Of a DNA stretch of 28,270 nt, positions 1 to 6,946 are shown piece after piece; the first letter of the stretch is position 1; every line of letters begins with the position of its first letter. The notes under the pieces were generated by a model. That model ran no database searches and was not told the origin of the DNA. It saw nothing but the letters and a program-made list of their open reading frames with translations. Source of the DNA: Flexicrinis sp001567485 (GTDB taxonomy: Bacteria > Chloroflexota > Anaerolineae > Aggregatilineales > Phototrophicaceae); assembly GCA_030263635.1 (NCBI GenBank), contig SZPI01000031.1:1-28270 (forward strand), read 5' to 3'. The position numbers and the translations under genes are program-made.

Positions 1-3
1 TCG

Positions 4-1362
4 TCAGTGACGGCGTTCCCCACGGTCGATGCCTCGATCACGGTCGTAATCCTGCGGCGTGTCGATGTCGCGCAGGATGCTGTCGTTGTCGATCTCGACG
101 TAATGAATATGGTCGCTGAACCGGTCGAAGAACACACGCGGCGTTAGGCCCGGCTCAAGCCTGAGGATCTCGTTCCAGTACCGGCGTCCAATCAGAACCG
201 GATGCCCGCGCCGCATCGTGTGGCTTGGCACGATCAACTCGTGCTGGGCCTCGGCGTGTGCGAGCACAATCCGGTTGACGACGCGGGTCTGCAGCGCGGG
301 CTGATCGCCCAACACCATCAGGGCCGCCGCGGTATGCGCGGGCATTGCAGAGAGGCCGGCCTTCAGGGATGACAGCATCTCGCCCGTCTTGTAGGCGCGG
401 TTGTTGACGACCGTCACATCCCACGGCGCGAGAACTGCCTTGATTTCCTTCGCGTCGTGCCCGGTCACGACGACGATCGGGTCGACGCGCGCCTTAATCA
501 GCTGCTCGATAACGTGCTCGATGATGGTGCGATTTTCGCGCCACAGCTTCAAGAGCTTCTGTTCACCCATACGGGTCGACATCCCGGCCGCCAGCACGAC
601 CGCGCCCACGGGCCGTTGAACCTCGCGCACCGGCTCATGTCCGCGCACCTCGCCAAGCGCGACGGCGTGCAGCGTACTGTGTCGCAGGGCGATCTTCGCT
701 GCGATGCGCGCCCGCACACGGTTGTACGGAGTCATGGGTGTCTGGTTGAAGAACGCGACGGTGCGCACGTCACGCGGCACACCGGCCATGCCGAGCTGAT
801 CGTCGCGGATCACCTGTGCGATCCACGAAGGCCGGATCGCGCCGTTCAGTGGAAATCCGCAGCGGTCGATCATGGCCTGCGCGTTATAGACGTTTTCGTC
901 GTTGAGCGCCTGCCCCACGGCTGCGAACGACGCGACCGGAATCGCCAACGTCGTCGCCTTAGGAATCTGCGGCTCGCCGCGGGATGGGGCTTTCAACGGC
1001 TTTCCCGCTGCATAGTCAGCCTCGACCAGCATCACATCCGAGTCGATTCGATCCAGCAGCGCATCAATCAGGGACGGCGCAACGGCCATCGCCCGCCCAC
1101 GGACGATGTCACCATGCAGGACGACGAAGCGCGCCTCGCTCAGTGTTTGGGAGATTACCGCTGGCTCGGTGTTCGCATGGAGCGCCGCAGGGAACAGAGA
1201 GAGCTGCTCCTCTGGAACCGGAACCGTAGCAGCGGCGAGCACGCGCCATCCGGTCTCGGCGAGTTGATAGCCGATACCGACCAGCAGCGACGTCTTGCCA
1301 CCCGCGCCGATCAGCGAGACGACGGCGCCCTTTTCAATGCCAAACGCATCGGTGAATTTCAT
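4..1362 (-). CDS. YqeC-MocA fusion: molybdenum hydroxylase accessory protein and molybdopterin cytidylyltransferase-like protein
   Basis: Two domains in 452 residues. Residues 1-240 match the YqeC family (selenium-dependent molybdenum hydroxylase accessory): a P-loop GAGGKTS at 19-25 and the family motif VEADYAAGKPLKAP at 113-126. Residues 250-445 are a MobA-like nucleotidyltransferase: LAAGMSTRMGEQKLL at 257-271, LGDQP at 351-355 (metal-binding Asp353), RGHPVLIG at 385-392 and DIDTPQDY at 432-439. Members of the second family (MocA) transfer CMP to molybdopterin, making the cytosine dinucleotide cofactor of many molybdenum hydroxylases. The gene is the last of a minus-strand run and lies 48 bases after the molybdopterin subunit gene, so it most likely finishes the cofactor of that enzyme. 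The ATG start puts the P-loop at the expected distance from the N-terminus. Family assignment is firm. That the hydroxylase uses CMP rather than the plain cofactor, or selenium, is inference. Confidence 0.9.
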   Translation of the reverse strand: MKFTDAFGIEKGAVVSLIGAGGKTSLLVGIGYQLAETGWRVLAAATVPVPEEQLSLFPAALHANTEPAVISQTLSEARFVVLHGDIVRGRAMAVAPSLIDALLDRIDSDVMLVEADYAAGKPLKAPSRGEPQIPKATTLAIPVASFAAVGQALNDENVYNAQAMIDRCGFPLNGAIRPSWIAQVIRDDQLGMAGVPRDVRTVAFFNQTPMTPYNRVRARIAAKIALRHSTLHAVALGEVRGHEPVREVQRPVGAVVLAAGMSTRMGEQKLLKLWRENRTIIEHVIEQLIKARVDPIVVVTGHDAKEIKAVLAPWDVTVVNNRAYKTGEMLSSLKAGLSAMPAHTAAALMVLGDQPALQTRVVNRIVLAHAEAQHELIVPSHTMRRGHPVLIGRRYWNEILRLEPGLTPRVFFDRFSDHIHYVEIDNDSILRDIDTPQDYDRDRGIDRGERRH

Positions 1363-1410
1363 GGCCCGAGTCGAGTCGATAGACCGCGCATGCGTTGCAA
1401 TCCGATCATG

Positions 1411-3636
1411 CTATGGAATCGCGCCAACCCCCGCCTTCCGCAGCGCCGCGACCACGCGTTCCGGCGTCATCGGAATCGCGTCGATCCACACGCCGGTGGC
1501 GTCATGCACCGCCGCTACGAGCGCCGGCGCCAACGGCAGCAGCGGCATTTCCGCCATACCCCGCGCACCCCACGGCCCAATCGGGTCGGGGTACTCCAGC
1601 ACGACCGACTTCACCTCATGCGGGACGTCTTTGATCGTCGGAATCAAGTACGTCGAGAGATACGGATTCAGGATTTTCCCCTCACGGGTGACGAGGTTTT
1701 CCATCACCGCATATCCCTGCGCCTGAACCACAGCGCCCTCCACCTGCCCAACGACGAGCTGCGGATTGATGGCGCGTCCAACGTCATTGGCGCTGACGAC
1801 CCGGATGATCTCGATGTGCCCGGTCTCGATGTCGACCTCGACCTCAACGGCCTGCGCCGTGTAGCCATACGCGAAGTTCGGCTCGGATTTGCCTGTTCGG
1901 GGATCGAACATCGACGTCCGGGGGGGCCGGTATTCGTACACGCCGATGGCCGGCCGTTCTTCACTTTTCCACGCGGTCAGCGCCTTCTCCGCCGCCCCGC
2001 GAATGGCGTTGCCCGCCATGAATGTCAAGCGAGATGCCGATGCGCTCCCGGACGAACCGACGCTCGCCGAATCAGACGGGATCAACTCGACGCGCTCAAT
2101 CGGCACACCGACGGCTTCAGCCGCCATCTGCACGAATACCGTGTGCGCGCCCTGCCCGACATCCGCGCCGTTCGCCCGCACGACTACACGGTCGATTTTC
2201 GATTTGCCATACAGTTCAATCGCCGCCCACGAGTGCTCTGGAAAGCCGAACGAATAACCAACGTTCTTGTAGCCGCCGGCAAACCCGATACCCCGCTTGC
2301 GCCACGACTCTACGGGCTGCTCAACACTGCGCCGGCGCCATTCACCATCGTGTGTCCAGTAACTCTCAAGCGCGCACTGTTCGATGACCTGCGGCATGCT
2401 GACCCCGGACGGCAGCGGCGTTTGCACCGACGTTACGCTGCCTTCCCGTATGGTGTTAATCATGCGGATGTGAACCGGATCCATTCCGAGCGTGTCGGCC
2501 AGCTTGTTCATCTGGATTTCAGCGGCGAACAACGCCTGCGGCCCGCCGAACCCGCGGAATGCCCCGGTCGGTATATTGTTGGTGTAGACCGCATACGTGT
2601 CGACGTGTACGTTCGGGCACTCATACGGCCCGCTGATGAGCAGGCACGCGTTAGCGACGACCTTGGTTGACGTGTACGCATAGGCGCCGGCGTCCGCTAG
2701 CACTTCGGCTTCCACGGCGACCAGCTTCCCCTCGCGGGTAGCGCCCCACCGCGTCCGTATCGAAAACGGGTGCCGCTTGTGGTGGAAACGAATCGACTCC
2801 TCGCGCGACCATTGAATCTTGACCGGACGCCTCAATCGCTGCGCCGCCAGCGCCAGTACGATCTGTACCGACATATCCTCGCGGCCGCCGAATGCGCCCC
2901 CGATAGCCGGATAGATCACGCGCACCGACTCCTCTGGCACATCCAGCGCGTGGCTGATCTGCCAGACATCTTCGTGCGCCCACTGGCCCGCGACCACGAC
3001 CGTAATCCGGTCTTCGTCATCAATGTATGAAAGCCCGGCTTCAGGCTGAAGATAGGCGTGTTCCTGATAGCCGGTTTCGTAAACCCCTTCAACGACGACA
3101 TCCGCCGCATCCCAACCAGCCTGCTGCGTGCCTTTCCGGATGCGGAAGTGACACAGGACGTTGTTGTCGCTGCCGACGTGAAGCTGCGGCTGTCTGGGTT
3201 CCATCGCCGTTCGGAAGTCGAACACGGTCGGAAGTGGTTCATAGACGATCTCGATCGCCGCGAGGGCCGCTGCTGCCTGTGCCTCGCTGTCCGCCACCGC
3301 GACCGCAACGCAGTCCATTGTCGTCCGAACGATGTCTGCGCCTTCAATACTGCTCCCCGGCCCGCACAACACCGGCTGATCCTTGATGACCAGACCATAC
3401 TCGTTCTTCGGCACATCTCGCGCCGTGAAGATCGCGTGGACACCCGGCATCGTTTGAGCGCGGGACGTGTCTATCGAAACGACACGGGCGTGCGCGTGGT
3501 CGCTGAAGCGAAGCTTCATCCACAACTGCCCCGGAACCGTGATGTCACCGGGATACGGAGTTTCCCCAGTAACCTTGCCATACGCGTCGATCCGGCCGAC
3601 CGAACGGCCCACGTGTTTGAGCATCGATTCAGTCAT
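1411..3636 (-). CDS. Xanthine dehydrogenase-type molybdenum hydroxylase, molybdopterin-binding large subunit
   Basis: 741 residues, close to the usual length of a separate molybdenum subunit of the xanthine oxidase family. The N-terminal a/b-hammerhead domain (about 15-135) is followed by the cofactor-binding domains. Visible motifs are IGGAFGGRED at 245-254, AFRGFGGPQ at 359-367 (the xanthine-dehydrogenase form; the CO-dehydrogenase AYRCSFR loop is absent), DVGQGAHT at 492-499 and GARGMAE at 690-696, where Glu696 aligns with the catalytic glutamate that activates the Mo-bound water. It should hydroxylate a purine or another N-heterocycle or aldehyde, passing electrons to the fused FAD/2Fe-2S subunit encoded 379 bases upstream. 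The stop of a small membrane protein lies 6 bases before its ATG, so the genes are co-transcribed. The exact substrate cannot be read from the sequence. Purine is a reasonable guess, but nicotinate-like or aldehyde substrates are possible. Confidence 0.92.
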   Translation of the reverse strand: MTESMLKHVGRSVGRIDAYGKVTGETPYPGDITVPGQLWMKLRFSDHAHARVVSIDTSRAQTMPGVHAIFTARDVPKNEYGLVIKDQPVLCGPGSSIEGADIVRTTMDCVAVAVADSEAQAAAALAAIEIVYEPLPTVFDFRTAMEPRQPQLHVGSDNNVLCHFRIRKGTQQAGWDAADVVVEGVYETGYQEHAYLQPEAGLSYIDDEDRITVVVAGQWAHEDVWQISHALDVPEESVRVIYPAIGGAFGGREDMSVQIVLALAAQRLRRPVKIQWSREESIRFHHKRHPFSIRTRWGATREGKLVAVEAEVLADAGAYAYTSTKVVANACLLISGPYECPNVHVDTYAVYTNNIPTGAFRGFGGPQALFAAEIQMNKLADTLGMDPVHIRMINTIREGSVTSVQTPLPSGVSMPQVIEQCALESYWTHDGEWRRRSVEQPVESWRKRGIGFAGGYKNVGYSFGFPEHSWAAIELYGKSKIDRVVVRANGADVGQGAHTVFVQMAAEAVGVPIERVELIPSDSASVGSSGSASASRLTFMAGNAIRGAAEKALTAWKSEERPAIGVYEYRPPRTSMFDPRTGKSEPNFAYGYTAQAVEVEVDIETGHIEIIRVVSANDVGRAINPQLVVGQVEGAVVQAQGYAVMENLVTREGKILNPYLSTYLIPTIKDVPHEVKSVVLEYPDPIGPWGARGMAEMPLLPLAPALVAAVHDATGVWIDAIPMTPERVVAALRKAGVGAIP

Positions 3637-3642
3637 AACCGG

Positions 3643-4032
3643 TTACTTGCCTTCCCGGCGCGCTTTGGCGATCTGCTTGCGAACCTGCTGCTGCCGCGCC
3701 TTCTTCGCCGCCGCGGCGACTTGGATCTCGCGCTTATCCCGCTTCATCTCGCGGTCACTGAACTTTTCTTTGGTCTTGGGCACCATCATCGCGAACAGCA
3801 CGGACATAACCATCATGCAGATGAAGAACAGCGCCACCCCGACGATCGTCCGCCACAAGGACGGATCGACCTGCCCCACGAATCGCTGCGTGTTCTCGGC
3901 TAGTGGCGCGCTGAGGATATACGCGACCGCAGCGAACACAATCGTAAGAATCAGGCCGGTAATGCCCAGCCATGCGCGGCCGCGCCGTAACTGTGACTCA
4001 TCTTTCGCCAATGGATCAGTCTGCTTGAACAT
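3643..4032 (-). CDS. Small two-helix membrane protein within the molybdenum hydroxylase operon
   Basis: 129 residues; I do not recognise a family. The N-terminus is charged. Two hydrophobic helices follow at about 21-43 (GITGLILTIVFAAVAYILSA) and 62-84 (rich in V, A, L, F, I, M). The tail (about 86-129) is strongly basic with many K, R, Q and A residues and is predicted helical. The charge pattern suggests both ends face the cytoplasm. The gene overlaps the end of the FAD/2Fe-2S subunit gene by 17 bases and ends 6 bases before the molybdopterin subunit start, so it is translated between two subunits of one enzyme. It could tether the enzyme to the membrane or pass electrons or substrate, but no heme, metal or transporter motif is visible. 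Existence as a gene is well supported by coupling and composition; function is open. Confidence 0.78.
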   Translation of the reverse strand: MFKQTDPLAKDESQLRRGRAWLGITGLILTIVFAAVAYILSAPLAENTQRFVGQVDPSLWRTIVGVALFFICMMVMSVLFAMMVPKTKEKFSDREMKRDKREIQVAAAAKKARQQQVRKQIAKARREGK

Positions 4033-5452
4033 CGGTCGCCTCCGTCACCCCATGACTCAGCGATGCGGACTGCATCGCGCTGATGATCTTATAATATCCG
4101 GTACAGCGGCACAGGTTGCCACTGAATGCCTGTTCAATTTGGTCGCGGGTAGGCTGTGGATGTTCGTCCAGCAAAGCCGCCCCGGCAACGAGGAATCCCG
4201 GCGTGCAGTACCCGCACTGCACCGCCCCATGTTCGATAAAACTCGCCTGAACCGGATGCAGTTCGCTGCCATCTTTCAAGCCCTCGACCGTCGTGACACG
4301 CGCGCCGTGAGCACGCACCGCCGGAACCATGCACGCCATTACCGCCATGCCGTCCAGCATCACGGTGCACGCGCCGCACTCGCCTTCGGCGCAGCCTTCT
4401 TTCGTACCGGGGAGGTCGGCGACATCCCGTAGAAAGTCGAGCAGGGTGCTGTCATGTCCGCTGTCGAACCGCCGTGCCAGTCCGTTGATCTCGACCTCGA
4501 TTGGATCGCCATCGGCCAACATGCTCGCGTGTTCAATGACCGGATGTTGAGCCTGCCCCCGCAGCATCGCAGCGTCGGCGGGCGGGGCCGCGCTCGTATC
4601 ATGTGCCAGCGTGCGCAGCGCGCGATGCACTAACACGCCGATCATCTCGCGCCGATAAGCCGCCGTACTGCGCACGTCGTCAATCGGGGATGGCGCTGCG
4701 GCGGCGGCCCGCGCAGCGCGCGACATCACCTCCGGCGTTAGCGGATGTCCGATCAACTGGAGTTCGGCGTCCGGCACGCGGATAATCACCGGCGCGACGC
4801 TCCCAAGGGTGACCACCGCATTGGTCACGACCGAGCCGGCATCCAGCGTCAGCAGCACCGTGCAGTTCACCACCGAGATCGCCTGTGCGCGGCGCAGACC
4901 CAGTTTGAGGAAGATCCCGCGCTGGTTCACGGTCATCTTGGGGATGCGAATGCTGACGAGCAGTTCATCCGGCTCCATCACGGTCTTGCGCAGTCCGGTG
5001 TAGAACTCGGCGAGACGGACGCTGCGCGTGCCACGCGCCGAGCGCAGATCGACCGATGCGCCCAACGCCATTAGTGGTGAAATCGTGTCATTGGCCGGCG
5101 ACGCGGTGATGATGTTGCCGGCGACGGTCGCCCGGTTGCGGATCTGCGGCGCGCCAACCTCCCAACTCGCCTGCGCGAGGGGCAGCGCAAAGCGCCGGAT
5201 CATGTCGCTTGCGACGATGTCGTTATGCGTCACCATCGCGCCGACAATCAGCGAGTCGTCCGTCTCCGTGATTCCTGCAAGTTCCGCCACGCGCGACACG
5301 TCGATGAGTGCCTCAAGGTGCGGGCGCACCCCGCGTTCAAGCTCGATCAGCAGGTCTGTCGCGCCGGCGACGACACGAGCCTGCGCCCCATATTTTGCCA
5401 GCAGTTCCACCGCTTCGTCAGCGGAGGCGACGTTGTGATACGCTTTCCACAT
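4016..5452 (-). CDS. Fused FAD-binding and 2Fe-2S subunit of a xanthine dehydrogenase-type molybdenum hydroxylase
   Basis: 478 residues holding two subunits that are separate in many bacteria. Residues 1-285 are the FAD-binding medium subunit, with the flavin loops VVAGATDLLIELERG at 27-41 and AGNIITASPANDTIS at 111-125, followed by the CO-dehydrogenase flavoprotein C-terminal domain. Residues 315-465 are the iron-sulfur subunit. Cys354, Cys359, Cys362 and Cys374 form the plant-ferredoxin-type cluster. Cys413, Cys416, Cys448 and Cys450 (CGYC and LCRC motifs) form the helical cluster near molybdopterin. All eight ligands are present, so the electron path Mo to 2Fe-2S to FAD looks intact. The order FAD then Fe-S is the reverse of eukaryotic xanthine dehydrogenase. 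A GAGGGCGG stretch lies just before the ATG. It is 14 bases downstream of the metallophosphoesterase gene and overlaps the next gene by 17 bases. Confidence 0.93.
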   Translation of the reverse strand: MWKAYHNVASADEAVELLAKYGAQARVVAGATDLLIELERGVRPHLEALIDVSRVAELAGITETDDSLIVGAMVTHNDIVASDMIRRFALPLAQASWEVGAPQIRNRATVAGNIITASPANDTISPLMALGASVDLRSARGTRSVRLAEFYTGLRKTVMEPDELLVSIRIPKMTVNQRGIFLKLGLRRAQAISVVNCTVLLTLDAGSVVTNAVVTLGSVAPVIIRVPDAELQLIGHPLTPEVMSRAARAAAAAPSPIDDVRSTAAYRREMIGVLVHRALRTLAHDTSAAPPADAAMLRGQAQHPVIEHASMLADGDPIEVEINGLARRFDSGHDSTLLDFLRDVADLPGTKEGCAEGECGACTVMLDGMAVMACMVPAVRAHGARVTTVEGLKDGSELHPVQASFIEHGAVQCGYCTPGFLVAGAALLDEHPQPTRDQIEQAFSGNLCRCTGYYKIISAMQSASLSHGVTEATDVQAD

Positions 5453-5466
5453 AATCCGCCCTCAGG

Positions 5467-6096
5467 TTAGTGCGCTTCAATTCGAGTTACGGGTTCAATA
5501 TCCAACACGGTATACGGGTTGATGTTCACGATATGGGTATGTTCGTAATCGGTTCGTGTCTTAATCCGGTTATCATACGTATGGACGTGCCCATGCACCA
5601 TATAGCGCGGACGATACCAGCGCATGAACCATAACAGCGCCCGCATGCCGTGGTGCGGTCTGTCCTCCAAGTCGTGGATGCCTCTCGGCGGAGAGTGGGT
5701 CACCAACACGTCGACGCCGAATCCCTTGCGGTAGCAGCGTGGGAGCAGCGATGGGCCAAACCGGATGACCATGTTGGCGACCTGCCAATCGTCATACTGG
5801 ATACTCCCCTGATTGTAGCGTATCGACCCCTCAATGCCCGCGAAGGTCAGGCCCTCAAACTCTACCACCTTCCGGTGAAGGTCGATACCACCGGGCGGCT
5901 CCTGATCGTACATCTCGTCATGGTTGCCGCGCACGTAAAACAGTGGCACGCCGAGCACCGACGTGATGAACTCGAGGTACGCCGCGCTCATATCTCCACA
6001 GCTGACGACAAGCCTGACGTCCGCGTACCGGCGTCTGAGGTTCGCTGCATTTTCTAACTGAGCGACAACTGTGTCGCTGACAAAAAGAATCTTCAC
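5467..6096 (-). CDS. Calcineurin-like metallophosphoesterase
   Basis: Metal-dependent phosphoesterase fold of about 209 residues. Motifs counted from the chosen start: VSD at 6-8, CGD at 33-35, GNHD at 57-60, then VTHSPPRGIHD and a terminal GHVH. The usual first motif DxH has Asp8, but the His position is occupied by Val (SDTVV). The start was placed at a GTG (codon 6096-6094) that gives MKILFVSD, where this family normally begins. An upstream in-frame ATG at 6177 would add 27 arginine-rich residues and overlap the preceding gene by 41 bases, which seems less likely. It sits between the XdhC maturation gene and the FAD/2Fe-2S gene, so it is probably co-expressed with the molybdenum hydroxylase. 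The substrate (nucleotide, phospholipid or phosphoprotein) cannot be told from sequence. Confidence 0.85.
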   Translation of the reverse strand: MKILFVSDTVVAQLENAANLRRRYADVRLVVSCGDMSAAYLEFITSVLGVPLFYVRGNHDEMYDQEPPGGIDLHRKVVEFEGLTFAGIEGSIRYNQGSIQYDDWQVANMVIRFGPSLLPRCYRKGFGVDVLVTHSPPRGIHDLEDRPHHGMRALLWFMRWYRPRYMVHGHVHTYDNRIKTRTDYEHTHIVNINPYTVLDIEPVTRIEAH

Positions 6097-6136
6097 CGTA
6101 TCGCCGTTACTAGTACCGCCGAATCGACGGCCGCTA

Positions 6137-6946
6137 TCACGTATCCTGCCACGACATAGGACGCCCCGAACCACCACGTTGAGTCATGATGATCTCCGCA
6201 AGGATGCTCACCGCGATCTCGCGCGGCGACTGCGCCTCGATATCCAGCCCGATCGGCGCACGCAGTCGATTAAGCGACTCCAGCCCGATGCCGGTTCGGG
6301 TGAGGGCTTCGCGGGTCAAGAGAATCCGCCGCTTGCTGCCGATTAACCCGACATACGGGGCCTTTGTCGCCAGCAGCGCAGGAAGCAGTCGCTCGTCCAC
6401 CGGCAGTCCGCGCGTCACCGCCGCGACGTACGTATGCTCGTCGATCACGGTTCGCGATACGATGTCCACCGGGTCGCACACGATGTAGCCAGCCAGATCA
6501 GGCACGACGTGCGGCCCACAATAGTCGCTGCGGTCGTCGGACAGGATCACCTGAAAGCCCGCCCACTTGGCGAGTTCACACAGCGCGCCCCCCACATGTC
6601 CCCCGCCGATCACGAGCAAGCGCGGCGCGGGGCGCACCGGATCAATCACGACCCGCAGCGTGCCGCCGCAAATCCCCGGATCTCCGGCTTCCAAGCTGTT
6701 GAGCGTGTACGTTTTCTCGCGGATTTGTCCGTCTTGCAGCGCCGCGGCCGCCTCTCGAATCGCGTCCGCCTCCATCGCGCCACCACCGATCGTGCCGACC
6801 ACCGACCCATCCTGCCGCACAAGCATCTTCGCTCCGGCCTCGCGAGGCGTTGAGCCTTGCGCCCAAACGACAGTCACCAGCGCGAACGGCTCCGATCCAT
6901 CAGCCGCCTTACCCACCGCGGCCAACACCGCGCGTACGTCATCCAT
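6137..6946 (-). CDS. xdhC: XdhC/CoxI-family molybdenum hydroxylase maturation factor
   Basis: 269 residues. The N-terminal XdhC_CoxI domain shows GSTPREAGAKM at 31-41, TIGGGAMEA at 52-60 and GICGGTL at 91-97, including the conserved Cys93. The C-terminal Rossmann domain has GGGHVGGAL at 114-122, YVGLIGSKRR at 198-207 and RAPIGLDI at 229-236. Members of this family bind the molybdenum cofactor, help put the terminal sulfido ligand on it and hand it to xanthine-dehydrogenase-type enzymes. The structural subunits and a cofactor cytidylyltransferase lie just downstream in the same direction, which fits that role. The first 8 bases of the coding region overlap the end of the preceding membrane glycosyltransferase-like gene, indicating coupled translation. 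Assignment is firm. Confidence 0.93.
   Translation of the reverse strand: MDDVRAVLAAVGKAADGSEPFALVTVVWAQGSTPREAGAKMLVRQDGSVVGTIGGGAMEADAIREAAAALQDGQIREKTYTLNSLEAGDPGICGGTLRVVIDPVRPAPRLLVIGGGHVGGALCELAKWAGFQVILSDDRSDYCGPHVVPDLAGYIVCDPVDIVSRTVIDEHTYVAAVTRGLPVDERLLPALLATKAPYVGLIGSKRRILLTREALTRTGIGLESLNRLRAPIGLDIEAQSPREIAVSILAEIIMTQRGGSGRPMSWQDT

Noticed and set aside
457..2670. A 737-codon open frame on the plus strand opposite the YqeC-MocA and molybdopterin subunit genes.
   Set aside because: It is rich in Arg, His and Asp, has no family motif, and lies antisense to two strongly supported genes. Long antisense frames are expected in GC-rich coding DNA.
3058..4432. Plus-strand open frames of 281 and 321 codons opposite the hydroxylase genes.
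   Set aside because: Composition is typical of antisense shadows and both cross the boundaries of three well-supported minus-strand genes.
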